Of a stretch of 64,000 nucleotides of DNA, positions 15,001-25,129 are shown piece after piece. The notes beneath the pieces were generated by a model. That model did no database searches, was not told the origin of the DNA, and was given only the letters and a program-made list of their open reading frames with translations. Each line of letters starts with the position of its first letter. Positions within the stretch are counted from its first letter, which is position 1. Made by a program: the position numbers and the translations under genes. This DNA is from Nematostella vectensis (lineage: Eukaryota > Cnidaria > Anthozoa > Actiniaria > Edwardsiidae), in assembly GCF_932526225.1 (NCBI RefSeq), contig NC_064041.1, forward strand, positions 6,283,042-6,347,041, written 5' to 3'.

Positions 15001-18000
15001 AAGAAAGCAATATGCAAAAACTTTACCCATAACATTGTACTGTATGTAATTGTACCATCATTATTGTATTTGTTTATTGTATTTGACACACAGGTCTCCA
15101 AGCTTTTGCTGAATTAAACTCACCTGCTTAAATATTAGTTATAAATAAATAAATGAATGAACAAACAAATGAACGAACGAAATAATAAATCGAATAATAA
15201 AGCGCATCTCATATCAAACATCTAAATCATTGAATAAGCAATCCACCTATTGTGGTCGGGTCCAACAGCCCCATATTTGAACTCAGCTGGCAGCCTGTTC
15301 TGCTGGAGAAACTGGTGTAAACGTGACTTTGAGTTTGCCAGGGTCCAGTTGCCATGGAGATGAGCATCCAAATCTATATCTTCAGCCTGTGAAGTTAAAC
15401 AAAAATATATTGTATTATTCATAAAAATAACTAAAAATTTAACAAATGAAATTTATCAAAATGTTGTGGAATCGCAGCAAATTTTGAGCATGAGGTGACA
15501 AATATATAGACAAATATATACCACAGAAAACATACCACGGAAAACTATGGGAAATTTGTTTCCTACAACACAAACAACAAAAACATTACAAAATCAAAAC
15601 ACTGTGTGCTTGTTTGAAATGGCATGTTTTCTAGTGAGTGCGTGAGCGCATGCAACCGGTGTTTCGTTAATCTTCTTTACTGTACTTCTAGTGCCCTTTT
15701 CTAAGGATGAAAAATACATTTACTAGAAATGATTAAGAACCAAATTTCTTGAATTTGAATTTGAATCAAGGTTTTTTGTCTCTTTCGCTTCAAGCGAACC
15801 TGCAAGGATTGTGTGAGTGACGAATCCTGTGGTATATCCACTGATTTCCATTAGCTAACAAACAATCAGAAAGCAAAATAATGCGCAAGTAATGTACATA
15901 GAAACAGTATTAACCATCATGCATTATTAGCACCTACTACCCACTACCTACCTCGTCAAATGATCTCTTGTTGTACATGCTGTAATGGTACTCTCGCTGG
16001 CCTTGCCCACCCCAACCACCACCCATATCTGTAGGGATGAATAGCACAAAAGGAGTCAGCAAGGAATAGGCATTCGCCGTCATCTAAGGGGCTAAACCAG
16101 TTTGTTGTCTCTCCCCCTCCCCATCCTAACTCACTGACACTGTGTCTAAATATCAAAAAGGAAGTCACCAACGTCTATTCAATAATAATTCAGAACATCT
16201 AAGTTATTTAAACAGTGTGTTGTCTCCCCCACCACCCCCATTCCTCCTCCTTCCTTACCAACCTCACAGACACTGTGTCTAAATGAATAAATACCACATA
16301 GGAAGTCAGCAATGTACACATACAGTAAGTTGACTTAACCCACAACCCTCCCTCCCTCTCTAACACCAATAATACCGTATCTAGGTGAATGAATACTATT
16401 AAGGGAGTTCTACAATGTCTACAAAGGAGACAAGGCAGGAGGATTTAGGGCTGTCTCAGGGGTTTAACCAGAGCATGGTACACTAGACACCCTGTTACCA
16501 AACCCCCCAAATGCACTGTATAATCTCCAATTGCCAACACCCATTATCAAATACAATAGCCACCCCTATGTCTATATACAGTACTGGTACAATTCAGAAC
16601 CCAGTATAACAACAAAACAAAACAAACATGTAAATAAATTTCTTTTGGAAAGGGTTTCACATACTTCGCAAACAAGTCAAACAGACTCTTTATAATAAAT
16701 ATCATTTGGACTCCTGCATGAAAAAAGGTCCAATTGTTTCAGTACACTAAATTACTGCACAGCATGCCGGCAGCCATGGCCAAAGATGTACTTAGATATT
16801 TTCCTCAACATAAAGGTTGCTTTTCCCACCTGGCTGCTGCTGCGGCATTAGTGGTTGTGCCTGGCCTGGTCCAGACAGGAATCCCTGGAGAGGCAGTCTC
16901 TGAGGCGGCCCTTGACTGTTGAAGGAGGGAGAAGGTCCAGGATTGGGTGGAGGTGCTTGATTGGCAGAATTTGGCGGTGGCCCTTGATTGACATGAGGGG
17001 GTGGACCCATATTATTCGGCACGGGCTGGGGTGCAGGTGGTGTTGATGCAACTGGTGGGCCTACACCTGATTCTGCCTGGGAATCAAAGCGAAATCATGT
17101 CTTTATATGTCAATCATGTCTTTATACTATGTCAATCATGTCTTTATACTATGTCAATCATGTCTTTATACTATGTCAATCATGTCTTTATACTATGTCA
17201 ATCATGTCTTTATATGACAATCATGTCTTTATATGTCAATCATGTCTTTATATGTCAATCATGTCTTTATATGTCAATCATGTCTTTATATATGTCAATC
17301 ATGTCTTTATATGTCAATCATGTCTTTATATGTCAATCACGTCTTTATATGTCAATCATGTCTTTATATGTCAATCATGTCTTTATATGTCAATCATGTC
17401 TTTATATAACAATCATGTCTTTATATGTCAATCACGTCTTTATATGTCAATCATGTCTTTATATGTCAATCATGTCTTTATATGTCAATCACGTCTTTAT
17501 ATAACAATCATGTCTTTATATGTCAATCATGTCTTTATATGTCGATCATGTCTTTATATGTCAATCATGTCTTTAAATGCCAATCATACTCAGGGGTTTC
17601 AATTAGGCCTGGCCAGCTTTTCAGAGCGCTGGCTACATTTTTAACATGTTTATTGGAACTAATTACTTCCACCCCCTGCTTATCAATTTTCAACGCCTAC
17701 TCTGAACCCCCTGGTACTGCATCTTAACGTGTCAATCATATATCCATTTTTTTAATTATCTTGTTTCTATGTACATGTCAATCATGTTTTTACAAGTCAA
17801 TCAAATCTTTACGGTACATGTCAATGTTTAAATTCCTGCTCAAACTTTCATCAATTCCATATCTGAGTTTACCTAATTAACTCAATCCCATAAGGAAAAC
17901 CACATGAAGCCCAAACTCTCTATTTGTATGTACTGTATTAATACAGTAACCAATGTATGAAAAACGAGTAGAGTGTGACAAGAGTAGTGAAAAAATAAAA

Positions 18001-21000
18001 ATGCTTACAAAACAAAACAAGCCCCTGTTATAAAGTAAAATTTTCAATTCCACTTAAAAAGCTGTGTAAATTCCTACAAATATTGCCACCAGCTTGGTAA
18101 TTAAAGCTTTATAGATCCCAATGTTGTCCTAATATATAGATTTTTACTGAGAATTATAGAATGTTTCTGAGTAGAACACAGGTCTTACCAGCACTTCATC
18201 AGGGACGGAGTCAGCAGGGATGAAGCCGGCACCAATCAGAAAACCAACAAAATCTTTTGCAGCATTGGCTTCTGCTTCTTTTTTATTGGTAGCCGTCCCA
18301 AACCCAACATAGTCGAACCCAGTTACCTGGACCTGATAGAAACAGTGAACAGTCAACATGGTTACTGTATAATAATAATAAGTTTAATTCAACCTTTCAC
18401 AGTATTGTATACTGAATTACAGGTGAGTCAGAAGTACACTAGCAAAGCAATACAATTACATCAAATGCAATCAGCAAAATTTGTTGGTCTTTGATATGAG
18501 GTAGACTTAAACCTAAGGTTTACCCTGAATTGTGTGATGCGCGATGCCATAAATGATCGGAAAAAGAGGATTCTCTGGCTTAATTCCTTTTTAATGTAAA
18601 CCTTAATAAATTATAATACACCTACAGCAAAGCTGGTACAGTATGTATTTGACTCTGCTAACTTTCGTCTTTAATAAGACTTCTTAGCAGAGGTGTAGTA
18701 TCAAAGCCTTTGTCAATGGCCCATAAAGCAGAACCCTGGTTTGCAGAGGTTTAGAAAATGTTCTTTTTCATTTTTCTTTTATTCAATACAAATTTATAAA
18801 TCCAATTAACCTACAACTTTGAATAGCAGTCAGTTCCTTAAGTAGTAAACGAAACAAAACCAACAGATGATGGATACAATAAAAATTCTTTCTAATTGCA
18901 ATGTTCTTGTGCAGCCTCACATCACTCATGCATGTGAACAACTTCAACATACAAAGCTGATCAGCCCATCTGTGCACACATCCCAAACAAGCCTGCTCCG
19001 TAAAGCTGTGACAAAAATAAATATAATTTCCCAACTCATGAGCCCCTGGAATCATATGTCAGCCATTGAGTATCCCCCTCTCCTTGTTCTTTGAGTATAG
19101 AAATGTGACAGTTCACAGGAAAACCAAACTCGCGAGTTTGCCGTTTGGCAGAATATAAACAGAAAACTCGCGATAGCGAAAAGGAAAGTTCATGTTTGCA
19201 TAACAGAAAGCACCCAAACAAAAAAACGGAAAGTTTGTGACTTCCTCTACAGGACTGTGTGCTTCAAATTGCGTCGATCGAGGCTTCTTGTTAACCATGA
19301 ACTTCACCACAAACGCACAAAAGCCAAAACTTTTGAACAGCGGGGAGCGATTATTCGACAAAGATTAAAAATAAACATAGGATACATTTTTGAGGGAAGG
19401 GATGACTATTAGGTTTTTTTTGCAAATCTGTAAAAGCTAAGACTATTTTAATGCTCAAAAACAGCGGGGAGCCATTATCTACAAAGGTTTGTAATAAACA
19501 CGAGCTAAAAATTTGAAGGAAAGAGTGTCAATCTCTTCATCGGGTTTATTTTTTACCAATGTGCGAGAGCTGCTACCAACGAAGGAAAGTCAATCTCAAC
19601 CGAGCTGATATCTTAAGCGTAACCGAGACATGGCTCTCTAATGATATTCCCGACTCGGCTGTCTCATTGCAAGATTACATTCTGTTCCGGAAAGACCGTC
19701 CCAATCGCAGAGGCGGAGGGCTTGCCCTCTACATACGGAGTGATATCAAGTGTAAGCGACTTTATAATGTTGAACTTGGGAACGACTCTATTCCTGAGAC
19801 CCTGTGGGTGATCGCAAGACCTACCCGACTCCCTAGCTCTGTGTCCTGTGTGCTGTTCGGCACTTTTTACCATCCACCTGACGCGAACAGCAATGATAAC
19901 GAGGCTCTTTATCAGCACATCCAAGAGACTATAGACCAATGCTTATCCCAACACCCTGAGTGTTTGATATCCATATCTGGCGATTTCAATCCATCTTCTA
20001 CCAATTTCTCGGCCTCTAAACTGAAACGATTGTGCGGTCTGACGCAAACTGTGAAAGTACTAACCCGGGACACTGGTACACTGGATTGGGTGTTGACAAA
20101 TAGACCACACCTCCTGTCGAGATCGGCCCAGCTGCCGAAAATTGGTACCAGTGACCACTATGCTGTCCTGGTAGAGCAGATGCTAGAAAATTCTCCAAAA
20201 CTGCGCAAACAGTCATCTACTAGACACGACACCAGGCCAAGTAGACTGAGAGAGTTTGGCCAGTGGATCACTACTCACGACTGGTCAAACCTGTTTGGCG
20301 CTCACACCTGTCAAGCCAAGTTTGACGTCTTCTATAATACAATTAGGGACGCACTCGATAGATTCTGCCCGTCTAGAGTTGTCTGTTCACATCCTTCAGA
20401 CAAACCGTGGATGAATAATAAAATCAAGTCCTGGATTGCTAAGAGACAGAAAATGCTTGCTAAATTCGGCAGCGACTCTGTCATCTTCAAATTCTGGCAC
20501 GGTAGAGTCGCCAGTGCCATTCGCACGTGTAAGCGCTCCTTTTATCAGTCGAAGGTGAAAAAGCTTAAGGACACCAATACGCGAAGATGGTGGAGGGAAG
20601 TTAAAAACCTAACAGGACAGTCAATGAGCCAAGGGGAATGGTATAGTCAGTTAATAGACGACTCCTCCATCGCCAGCGTAGATAATCTGTGTAAGCAAGA
20701 TCAACGAGTTCTTCGTCCAGCTAACGTCTGAGTTTAGACCTCTGTTACCCTAGGACGTCACAGCCATTGTTGTTCCTGATGTCCCGGATAATTTCCTGGT
20801 ATCATCGTATGAGACTTATAAGTCTTTGCGAGAGATTCTCACCAAAAAGCACCTGGACTGGATGGGATCCCAGCCCTTATTCTGAAAATGTTTGCATTCG
20901 AACTGTCACCTATAGTAGCTGAGTTATACAACACATCACTAAAGGAAGGTCACCTCCCGGGTCTGTTGAAGTCGGCCAACGTGCGCCCCCTGCCTAAACT

Positions 21001-23553
21001 GAGCCCTTTTAAGAGCATCGAAACCGACATACGGCCGATCTCACTCACATGTCATCTTGCCAAAGCAATGGAAGGCTTCACTCTATTCAGATCACTTCCA
21101 GGTATCGTGCAACACCTAGAGACGAAGCAATTTGCGGTGGCTGGGAAATCGTGCCAACACGTTATTGTGTACCTCCTGCACTTGACAATAGAGGCTTTAG
21201 ACCGAGGCGGCGTATGGGTGCGGTGGTTCTTTGCTGACTTTAAGAAAGGATTTGGCCTAATAGACCACCACATCCTGTTAAATAAGCTTTGTAGCCTAGA
21301 TATCCACCCCTGTTTACTTAGGTGGATTGCTTCCTTTTTAGAAGGTAGAACCCAGGTAGTAAGCATAGCATCCTCAACATCACCACCACTCAACCTCAAT
21401 GGAGGAATACCACAGGGAACATGTCTAGGTCCTATTCTATTCGCAGTTATGGTCAATGACCTTCTCCGCTGCTGGCTTCCACACGCGAAGTTCGTCGACG
21501 ACCTTACAGATATTGAAATTATTCCCAGAAAAGCGCCATCCACCTTACCATTTATAGTATCGCAGGTCCAGTCGTTCGCAACTAGCAATAATATGTGTCT
21601 GAATCCTACAAAATGCAAAGTAATGGCTGTTGATTTTTTGCATTATAATAGTTTTCAATGTCCTCCTATTGCGACCGGTGGCACCATTTTAGAAGAAGTC
21701 AAGTCCTTTAAATTTCTCGGGGTCTTCATTACTCACGACTTGACGTGGGAGGTACATTGTAACTCTATATTGAAAAAAGAAAACCGGCACCTGTATGCTA
21801 TAAGGCAGCTAAAGCGCTGTGGCGTGTCTACTGATAACATTATTGTGGTTTATCGCTCCCTTGTGCGATCCACGCTCGAGTACGCAAGTGTCGTTTTCGC
21901 AGACCTGCCACGCTACCTTTCTGATTCATTGGAGAGAGTCCAGAAATGCACCCTGGCCATTATCTATCCGGGCTTGGATTACAAGGAGGCTCTAACTAGG
22001 GTAAACCTAGCCACCCTTGAAGATCGTCGGACTGATGCCTGCTGCAGGTTTATCTCTTGTTTGACGCCACAAAACCCAGTGTACCGGCTTGTGCAAGACC
22101 GCATTGAGGCTACTACCCATAGCTACCAGTTAAGAACGCGCACTGGCAATCACATCAAACCTTTTGCGACCAATAGATTTGGCAACTTTGTCACAAACAA
22201 ACACGCGCTGGCCTTGGCTATCTGACTGCCCATAGTACCTTTATATTTATTATATTGTATCAATTAATCATTACTTATTATATTTGATATTGGAATCCTG
22301 TAATTTAGCTTTTAAGGCTACGAGAGGACTAATAAACGAGTATTATTATTATCCTTAGTCAGTGATAAATGTGATTAGTTACGTATGGTTTTGTGATGTT
22401 TTGAAGGAATGAGTGCAAAATTTGTGCTGTCAAATAAAATCACTAATCTTAGCTGGGCTACTGGACCCATACAGGAATGACTAAGAAATCCATAGTCTAT
22501 GTACTTCAGGGATAAATGCTGTGTTAATTACATAGGGTTTTGTGATGTATTGAAGGAATTAGTGCGCAATTTGAACTGGTGTATGTTGGTTGAAGTTTTC
22601 TTGTTAAACTATGCCAAAACCTTACCATGAAAACAGTGTCAAATAAAATCACTAGTCTTAGCTGTGCTACTGGATTCACACAGGAATGACAAAGAAATCC
22701 TTAGTCTTTGTACTTAAGGGATAAATTAGATATTACATGTAGTTACGTAGGGATTTGTGATGTATTGGAGTAATAAGTGCGAAAGTTGTGCTCGAACTTC
22801 ACAATCAACAATAACCTTTATCAATGCTTGGCCAAATTGTACAACATCGTTCGACATTGTAAACTCGCACTCGCATTATGGAAAGCTTACTCTTGCTGAA
22901 CAGAAAGTTTATAACATGTCATACCTACTTTTGTAAAGTGGAAACACTAGTTCCATACTTAATTGGATGGGAAAAAGCGCATTTACTATGACTAGTCATA
23001 GGATTTTGATGCTTTGATCAAAAGCCTACTACAAATCTTGAGTTGCCTGTCAGTCAAATGCAACTAGTAGGGGCATTACATGGCTCAACTTTAAGCTCTT
23101 TTGAGTCGTATACTAAAAATTGTGTCATGTAAATAGGCTTTAACACTTTCTACCGTCAAAAACCTTCTATTCTATATAACTTAATATGGAGGATACAATG
23201 TCTGAACCTGATAGAAACACAAAGTCTTCTTTCAACAAATGTGAAAAAAGTGGTCTTAATAATGTTTTGTAAGACTAAATTAGACTTTTGATTATAAGCA
23301 ATACTGAAATAAATGGGGTAGTAGAAACTTTGTATTCTATTGCTGTGATGTGACAATACTGCTGGGTCTTGGAAAAGACGGATATGTAAAATCAAGGGGA
23401 AATAATTTTAGAAAAAAGCAGTACTTGGATATATAAGGATATACTTACCTGGAAGCTGAATTTTCCGCTAGCAGCCGGTCTTTCTGAATAGATGGGCTGT
23501 GTTTTGCGTTTTCCGCAGAAAGCATACAAAAAGTTTTTCACCATGCCCGCCAT
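1..23553 (-). CDS. DHX9: ATP-dependent RNA helicase A (DHX9), 5' 23 exons, 3' end outside window
   Basis: DEAH-box helicase that unwinds RNA/DNA duplexes in the nucleus. Exons, 5' to 3' on the minus strand: 23553-23449, 18332-18189, 17076-16830, 16028-15952, 15386-15247, 14986-14940, 14808-14663, 14244-14155, 11768-11601, 10930-10736, 10250-10179, 9141-9000, 8202-8120, 7839-7683, 7385-7291, 6115-6017, 4921-4807, 4365-4271, 4012-3939, 3503-3351, 2784-2624, 2322-2211, 107-1. All junctions are GT/AG and phases join to 2824 nt (941 codons plus one base). Domains seen: dsRBD1 (residues ~1-75, [17 protein letters not shown]), Pro/Gly-rich linker (~84-190), dsRBD2 (~195-290), NWNPW motif of the transactivation segment (exon 11768-11601), Walker [11 protein letters not shown] (ends 453), DEIH box 544-547, SAT 576-578, Lys/acidic insert [13 protein letters not shown] before 636, motif [10 protein letters not shown] (~791-798), and the start of the HA2 region. 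Met4 is an alternative start. The C-terminal OB-fold and RGG tail are missing only because the window ends. Confidence 0.95.
222..1026. mobile_element. Mutator-like (MULE) non-autonomous element, 805 bp, with 9-bp target duplication
   Basis: Terminal inverted repeats of about 85 bp start TTCCCTGCTAGCAGAGGCC at 222 and end with the reverse complement (two or so mismatches) at 1026. The flanks carry the exact 9-bp direct repeat GGTGCATCA (213-221 and 1027-1035). Long TIRs with a 9-bp duplication are the signature of the Mutator superfamily. The interior is too short for a transposase and instead contains the ORF pair at 425-870. It sits in the DHX9 intron between exons 107-1 and 2322-2211. Confidence 0.8.
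425..870 (+). pseudogene. Captured gene fragment inside MULE: two-CxxC zinc-binding-like domain, frame-broken
   Basis: An ORF from ATG 425 runs to 709, and a second frame, open from 538, runs to 870. Frame one gives a basic N-terminus and then CLVCG, a hydrophobic stretch and LIPEE. The second frame continues at that point with [17 protein letters not shown]. Read across one frame change near 670-690, this resembles a ZAD-like C-x2-C ... LP..C-x2-C zinc domain of the kind found at the start of many cnidarian proteins. That family assignment is by eye only. The frame change could be a decay mutation or an unrecognised splice. No transposase motif is present, so it is more likely acquired host sequence than element machinery. 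Confidence 0.45.
1863..2168. repeat. 21-bp minisatellite in DHX9 intron
   Basis: About 14 units of a 21-bp repeat (core ACATGTACATATATGGTAATC) with a few variant units (GTTCATATATGACATG...). It keeps several reading frames open on both strands (MYIYGNH-type translations), none of which is a credible gene. Confidence 0.9.
2354..2600. repeat. Two-copy tandem duplication (~122 bp) in DHX9 intron
   Basis: The segments at ~2354-2478 and ~2480-2600 share the order TGTTCG-TTTAGTTCT-CAAGCAT-GAGAC ... AAGCGGGAG-GGTCT ... CAATAATT. They diverge by roughly 15-20 percent by eye. They fill most of the 301-bp intron between exons 2784-2624 and 2322-2211. Confidence 0.7.
2786..3100. repeat. ~65-bp tandem repeat next to DHX9 exon 2784-2624
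   Basis: Four to five units with core GGTGTAACCTTGATAATCCG and AACTCGCTAGCCCGTAAC. The first unit abuts the acceptor of exon 2784-2624. The unit (CTCGCTAGCCC...GATTAAGTAGAAG) weakly resembles the exon edge plus its acceptor (CTCTGCTAACCTGATCAAGTAG, written on the plus strand), so it may have been seeded there. Confidence 0.75.
4984..5146 (-). repeat. Two tandem copies of the 5' edge of DHX9 exon 4921-4807 with its splice acceptor
   Basis: About 50 nt of the exon start (encoding [17 protein letters not shown]) and its upstream intron recur at ~4984-5034 and ~5096-5146, with a spacing of about 113 bp. Each copy keeps an AG dinucleotide at the exon edge; the farthest copy has CGCAG rather than CGTAG. 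After the copied coding part, the frame runs into intron sequence (KSFPYIF...). The intact exon is the one nearest the donor. These are pseudo-exon edges, not extra exons. Confidence 0.85.
5215..5995. repeat. ~120-bp satellite in DHX9 intron, with donor-edge-like segment
   Basis: Five to six diverged units with core ATATATGGGCAAGATGTGAA, ACAGGTGTACAAGTTTTGTA and CGTTACAAACAAAG, ending at exon 6115-6017. On the minus strand each unit contains ...TTTTTCAGTTCGTCTAG followed by GTGAAGTGTCTGCGC. This lines up with the real exon end TTTTGAACTCATAGAG followed by GTATAGTCTCTACGC. The array therefore appears to include a decayed copy of the 3' exon edge and its GT donor. Confidence 0.75.
6151..6341. 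mobile_element. MITE with TAA target duplication (Harbinger-like)
   Basis: Near-palindromic element of 191 bp with TIRs beginning TGCCTAGTGCACACTAGC and containing repeated ACATAACGACATGG blocks. It is flanked by TAA on both sides (6148-6150, 6342-6344), which fits the 3-bp TWA duplication of PIF/Harbinger elements. No coding capacity. Confidence 0.65.
6410..6542. mobile_element. Small TIR element (MITE), 133 bp
   Basis: Ends ATTAGCCTGC / GCAGGCTAAT with imperfect inverted repeats of about 25 bp, flanked by the direct repeat GAGAC (6405-6409 and 6543-6547). Superfamily not assigned. Confidence 0.55.
6644..6885. repeat. Dispersed repeat family A, copy 1
   Basis: Shares long collinear blocks (ATTGTTTATCATTGA, AACAATCTACGAATGAAGT, GAAAATATCTTGGTTACTCG, GAATTAGCCGATAGA, GGGAGCATAAAATGGCG) with segments at 47186-47425 and 58602-58775. 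The class is unknown and no clear TIR was seen. Confidence 0.7.
7984..8096. mobile_element. MITE with CAGGGCTTC termini, 113 bp
   Basis: Starts CAGGGCTTC and ends GAAGCCCTG, with internal inverted ATTACGCG blocks. The flanking direct repeat AACGTA (7978-7983 and 8097-8102) marks an insertion. Lies in the DHX9 intron between exons 8202-8120 and 7839-7683. Confidence 0.7.
8583..8712. mobile_element. Partial copy of AAGCCGC-terminal MITE family
   Basis: Internal part only (AAATCATCAGTCACATCCTC, AGAAACTTCCAATAGACAC, TTTTGAAATACTTTTCG), matching the fuller copy at 26377-26632. The overlapping ORFs in this area are not credible genes. Confidence 0.6.
9240..9946. repeat. 75-bp minisatellite, ~9 units, in DHX9 intron
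   Basis: The exact period is 75 bp (the block CGATGTTGGT recurs at 9301, 9376, 9451 ... 9901). Units are almost identical, with one recurring variant site, ATTAAGGTATTGG versus ATTAATGTATTGG. It grades into a GATGGTGGT-rich stretch to ~10100. Confidence 0.95.
10362..10660 (-). repeat. Decayed tandem copies of the 3' edge of the DHX9 Walker A exon
   Basis: The end of exon 10930-10736 encodes [14 protein letters not shown] and is followed by its donor. Related sequence recurs at ~10362-10412 (which would read [15 protein letters not shown], with the Walker A lysine replaced by Glu and the GT donor lost), ~10498-10553 and ~10614-10660. Spacing is roughly 110-135 bp, separated by ATGATGATGGTTATGAT-type filler. 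All lie in the intron before exon 10250-10179 and appear non-functional. Confidence 0.75.
11417..11563. mobile_element. GTAGCCAGG-type TIR element, copy 1
   Basis: Ends CAGGGGTGTAGGCTGGG ... CCTGGCTACACTACTG, with internal TTTTAGCAGCCAAAAAT and AAAAGGCCTTTTGGGCCCC. Two further copies lie at 38665-38821 and 60604-60743, and a fragment at ~33196-33230. It is a non-coding MITE with GC-rich termini. Confidence 0.75.
12925..13063 (-). mobile_element. AAGCCGC-terminal MITE family, truncated inverted copy
   Basis: Reverse-complement relative to the copy at 26377-26632. It keeps the end AACTGGTGACAATGCAGCTTTAA and the block TTCTTTGAGGATGTGACTGA and lacks the other terminus. Lies in the DHX9 intron between exons 14244-14155 and 11768-11601, which otherwise (11769-14154) shows no gene. 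Confidence 0.65.
17093..17590. repeat. 19-bp minisatellite (CATGTCTTTATATGTCAAT)
   Basis: About 25 units of 19 bp, the first few being 22-bp variants with an extra ACT. It begins 17 bp upstream of the acceptor of DHX9 exon 17076-16830. Open frames across it (VNHVFICQS-type) are repeat artefacts. Confidence 0.95.
19545..22352 (+). mobile_element. 5'-truncated, inactivated CR1-like non-LTR retrotransposon
   Basis: Inserted antisense in DHX9 intron 1. The first part (19559-20731) reads as an AP endonuclease ([34 protein letters not shown]). The second (to 22225) is a reverse transcriptase: [19 protein letters not shown] with the motif A Asp, [14 protein letters not shown], and the FVDD catalytic box near 21487. 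Between them the frame is broken by a shift near 20695, an in-frame TAG near 20749 and a shift near 20850 ([10 protein letters not shown] region). The 3' UTR ends in ATTATTATTAT, typical of CR1-type tails. The 5' end is truncated: only the end of the usual LTN.RSLLP motif remains near 19553. No ORF1 is seen. Inactive; assignment to CR1 rather than a sister clade is uncertain. Confidence 0.88.
22350..22800. repeat. ~200-bp tandem duplication downstream of the LINE
   Basis: Two to three diverged units with shared blocks GGGATAAAT..GT.TTA, TTTTGTGATGTATTGAAGGA, TCAAATAAAATCACTA and TCTTAGCTG.GCTACTGGA. It fills part of DHX9 intron 1. The rest of the intron, 22800-23448, shows nothing recognisable. 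Confidence 0.7.
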
Positions 23554-23639
23554 CTTGGATCCAGCATCAGTATGAAAGCGAGGCACATGCACAGGGTACC
23601 CGAGAGAAACACACAGGGACATCAGTAACAACCGCTCTC

Positions 23640-24990
23640 GTTTGAAGAGGCGCTGGAAGATTGAATTGATGTAGTATTTTTTTTTTTTTTACTATCTCAA
23701 TAACTAAAGAAACAATCAGCTATAGTTGAATAAAAGAGCCTGGAACTCATGAGCAAGTACCGTAGAACCTCAATTACAACTGAGACGGGACTGAGAATTA
23801 TATGTGTTGCTTTTCTGAAGGTCGAGACACTAGACACTAATGCGATAGTTATATGTTTATTTTGATCCTGAAATATTTTCGACAATTATAAGGAAATTAC
23901 CAGTAGGCACGTGCCTGCGCCCCCTATATTTTCTTAATTTTTCTGTATTGTGCCTCTTCAATATTTTTAGGCCTGCTACGGCATTGGCCGAAGCTCACTC
24001 AGTTTTTAAGGTCGGTCATCATGAGCACAGAGGCATCAAGTGATCGTATGATCTTTAAAGACTGTTTGAAAAAGGATAAATCTAGAGCTTGTATGTTCTT
24101 CGCACATTTTTGGTAATTTTGGGCTCAATAAGAAACCCTCTAATGAACAGTCAGCCTCTATTGAGCGGTCAATTGGCCAAGTTAGGGTGACCGAGGTTCG
24201 ACAAAAAAAGCCACAATAAAGGCGGTACTTTATGTATTGTGTGTAGAAACCTAGTCAGTAACGGGATTCTTCCTTCTTGGTGTTCTACATCAAAGTAACT
24301 ACTGTAAAGACTGATGGACGACACTCTCTAACGGGAAATACTTAGAAGTATATACCGCTAAGTGATAAACAGTTTTAGTTTTATTTTTCGTCTTCCCACA
24401 TTTTAAAATAAAATCGCCTGATACTCGAGATACGTAAGCGGGCGTATTGCAATGTCTTGTTAATTTTTGCTTCCACCCTTATACACAAGATCGCGGGAAA
24501 ATGGCGGGACATTTTCGCAAAGATGTTTTCTATTTATTCTCAAAACAAGCTGTTTTAATTTGGTTTAGAACCTGTAATTGCATTTACATATAGATTGAAA
24601 TATAAAATCTTTATTTACTTTTTACAGAAATGAAAAAGGACTCGACACTTCAATTTGACAAATTTCTTTAATAAAAAACATAATATGGTAGTGCTTAGGA
24701 TTATATGACTTGGAAGTGTAAAAAATGTTACTTAGTGGGGGAGTTGTAGGCTGGTTAGATTAGGGGCACGGAAGACTGCGGTAAGGAAATCCCTGAAAGA
24801 GAAAGAAAAGAACTATTGACCACCCGTACGAGCACCGCAAGGAGTGATCCAGGAATTCTTGAAGGGAGGGGCCAAATCTGTCACTGGTACGCTACCGTGT
24901 GATATAGCTACTGTAAAAATACAATATTCTACATGCACTGTCCTACTCATCATTTTTTCGGTCCTTTTATGATTAAACTGATTTCACGGT
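23640..24990. other. Intergenic stretch between DHX9 and the GPCR; no gene seen
   Basis: Divergent spacer upstream of both genes, so it should hold the DHX9 promoter at its left end. It contains an 11-T run near 23680 and AT-rich unique sequence. No convincing ORF, TATA box or repeat was recognised. Confidence 0.5.
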
Positions 24991-25129
24991 CATCTCCGCA
25001 GGTGTTGTATGATATTATGTTTGTTTAATTTTGTGCAATTTGATAAAAAGAATAGACTGTGGTTCCGTAAAGCTTTAAAGTAGAGTTTGCTAGAGTTAGA
25101 GTTTGGTTGCTGCGATCAAACCTCTTGGA

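Noticed and set aside
17001-17727. ORFs with [15 protein letters not shown] repeats
   Set aside because: Translation of a 19-bp minisatellite in a DHX9 intron.
25103-25129. Nine extra N-terminal codons for the GPCR
   Set aside because: The frame begins with TTG, not ATG; the paralogue starts at the MNESATFE methionine.
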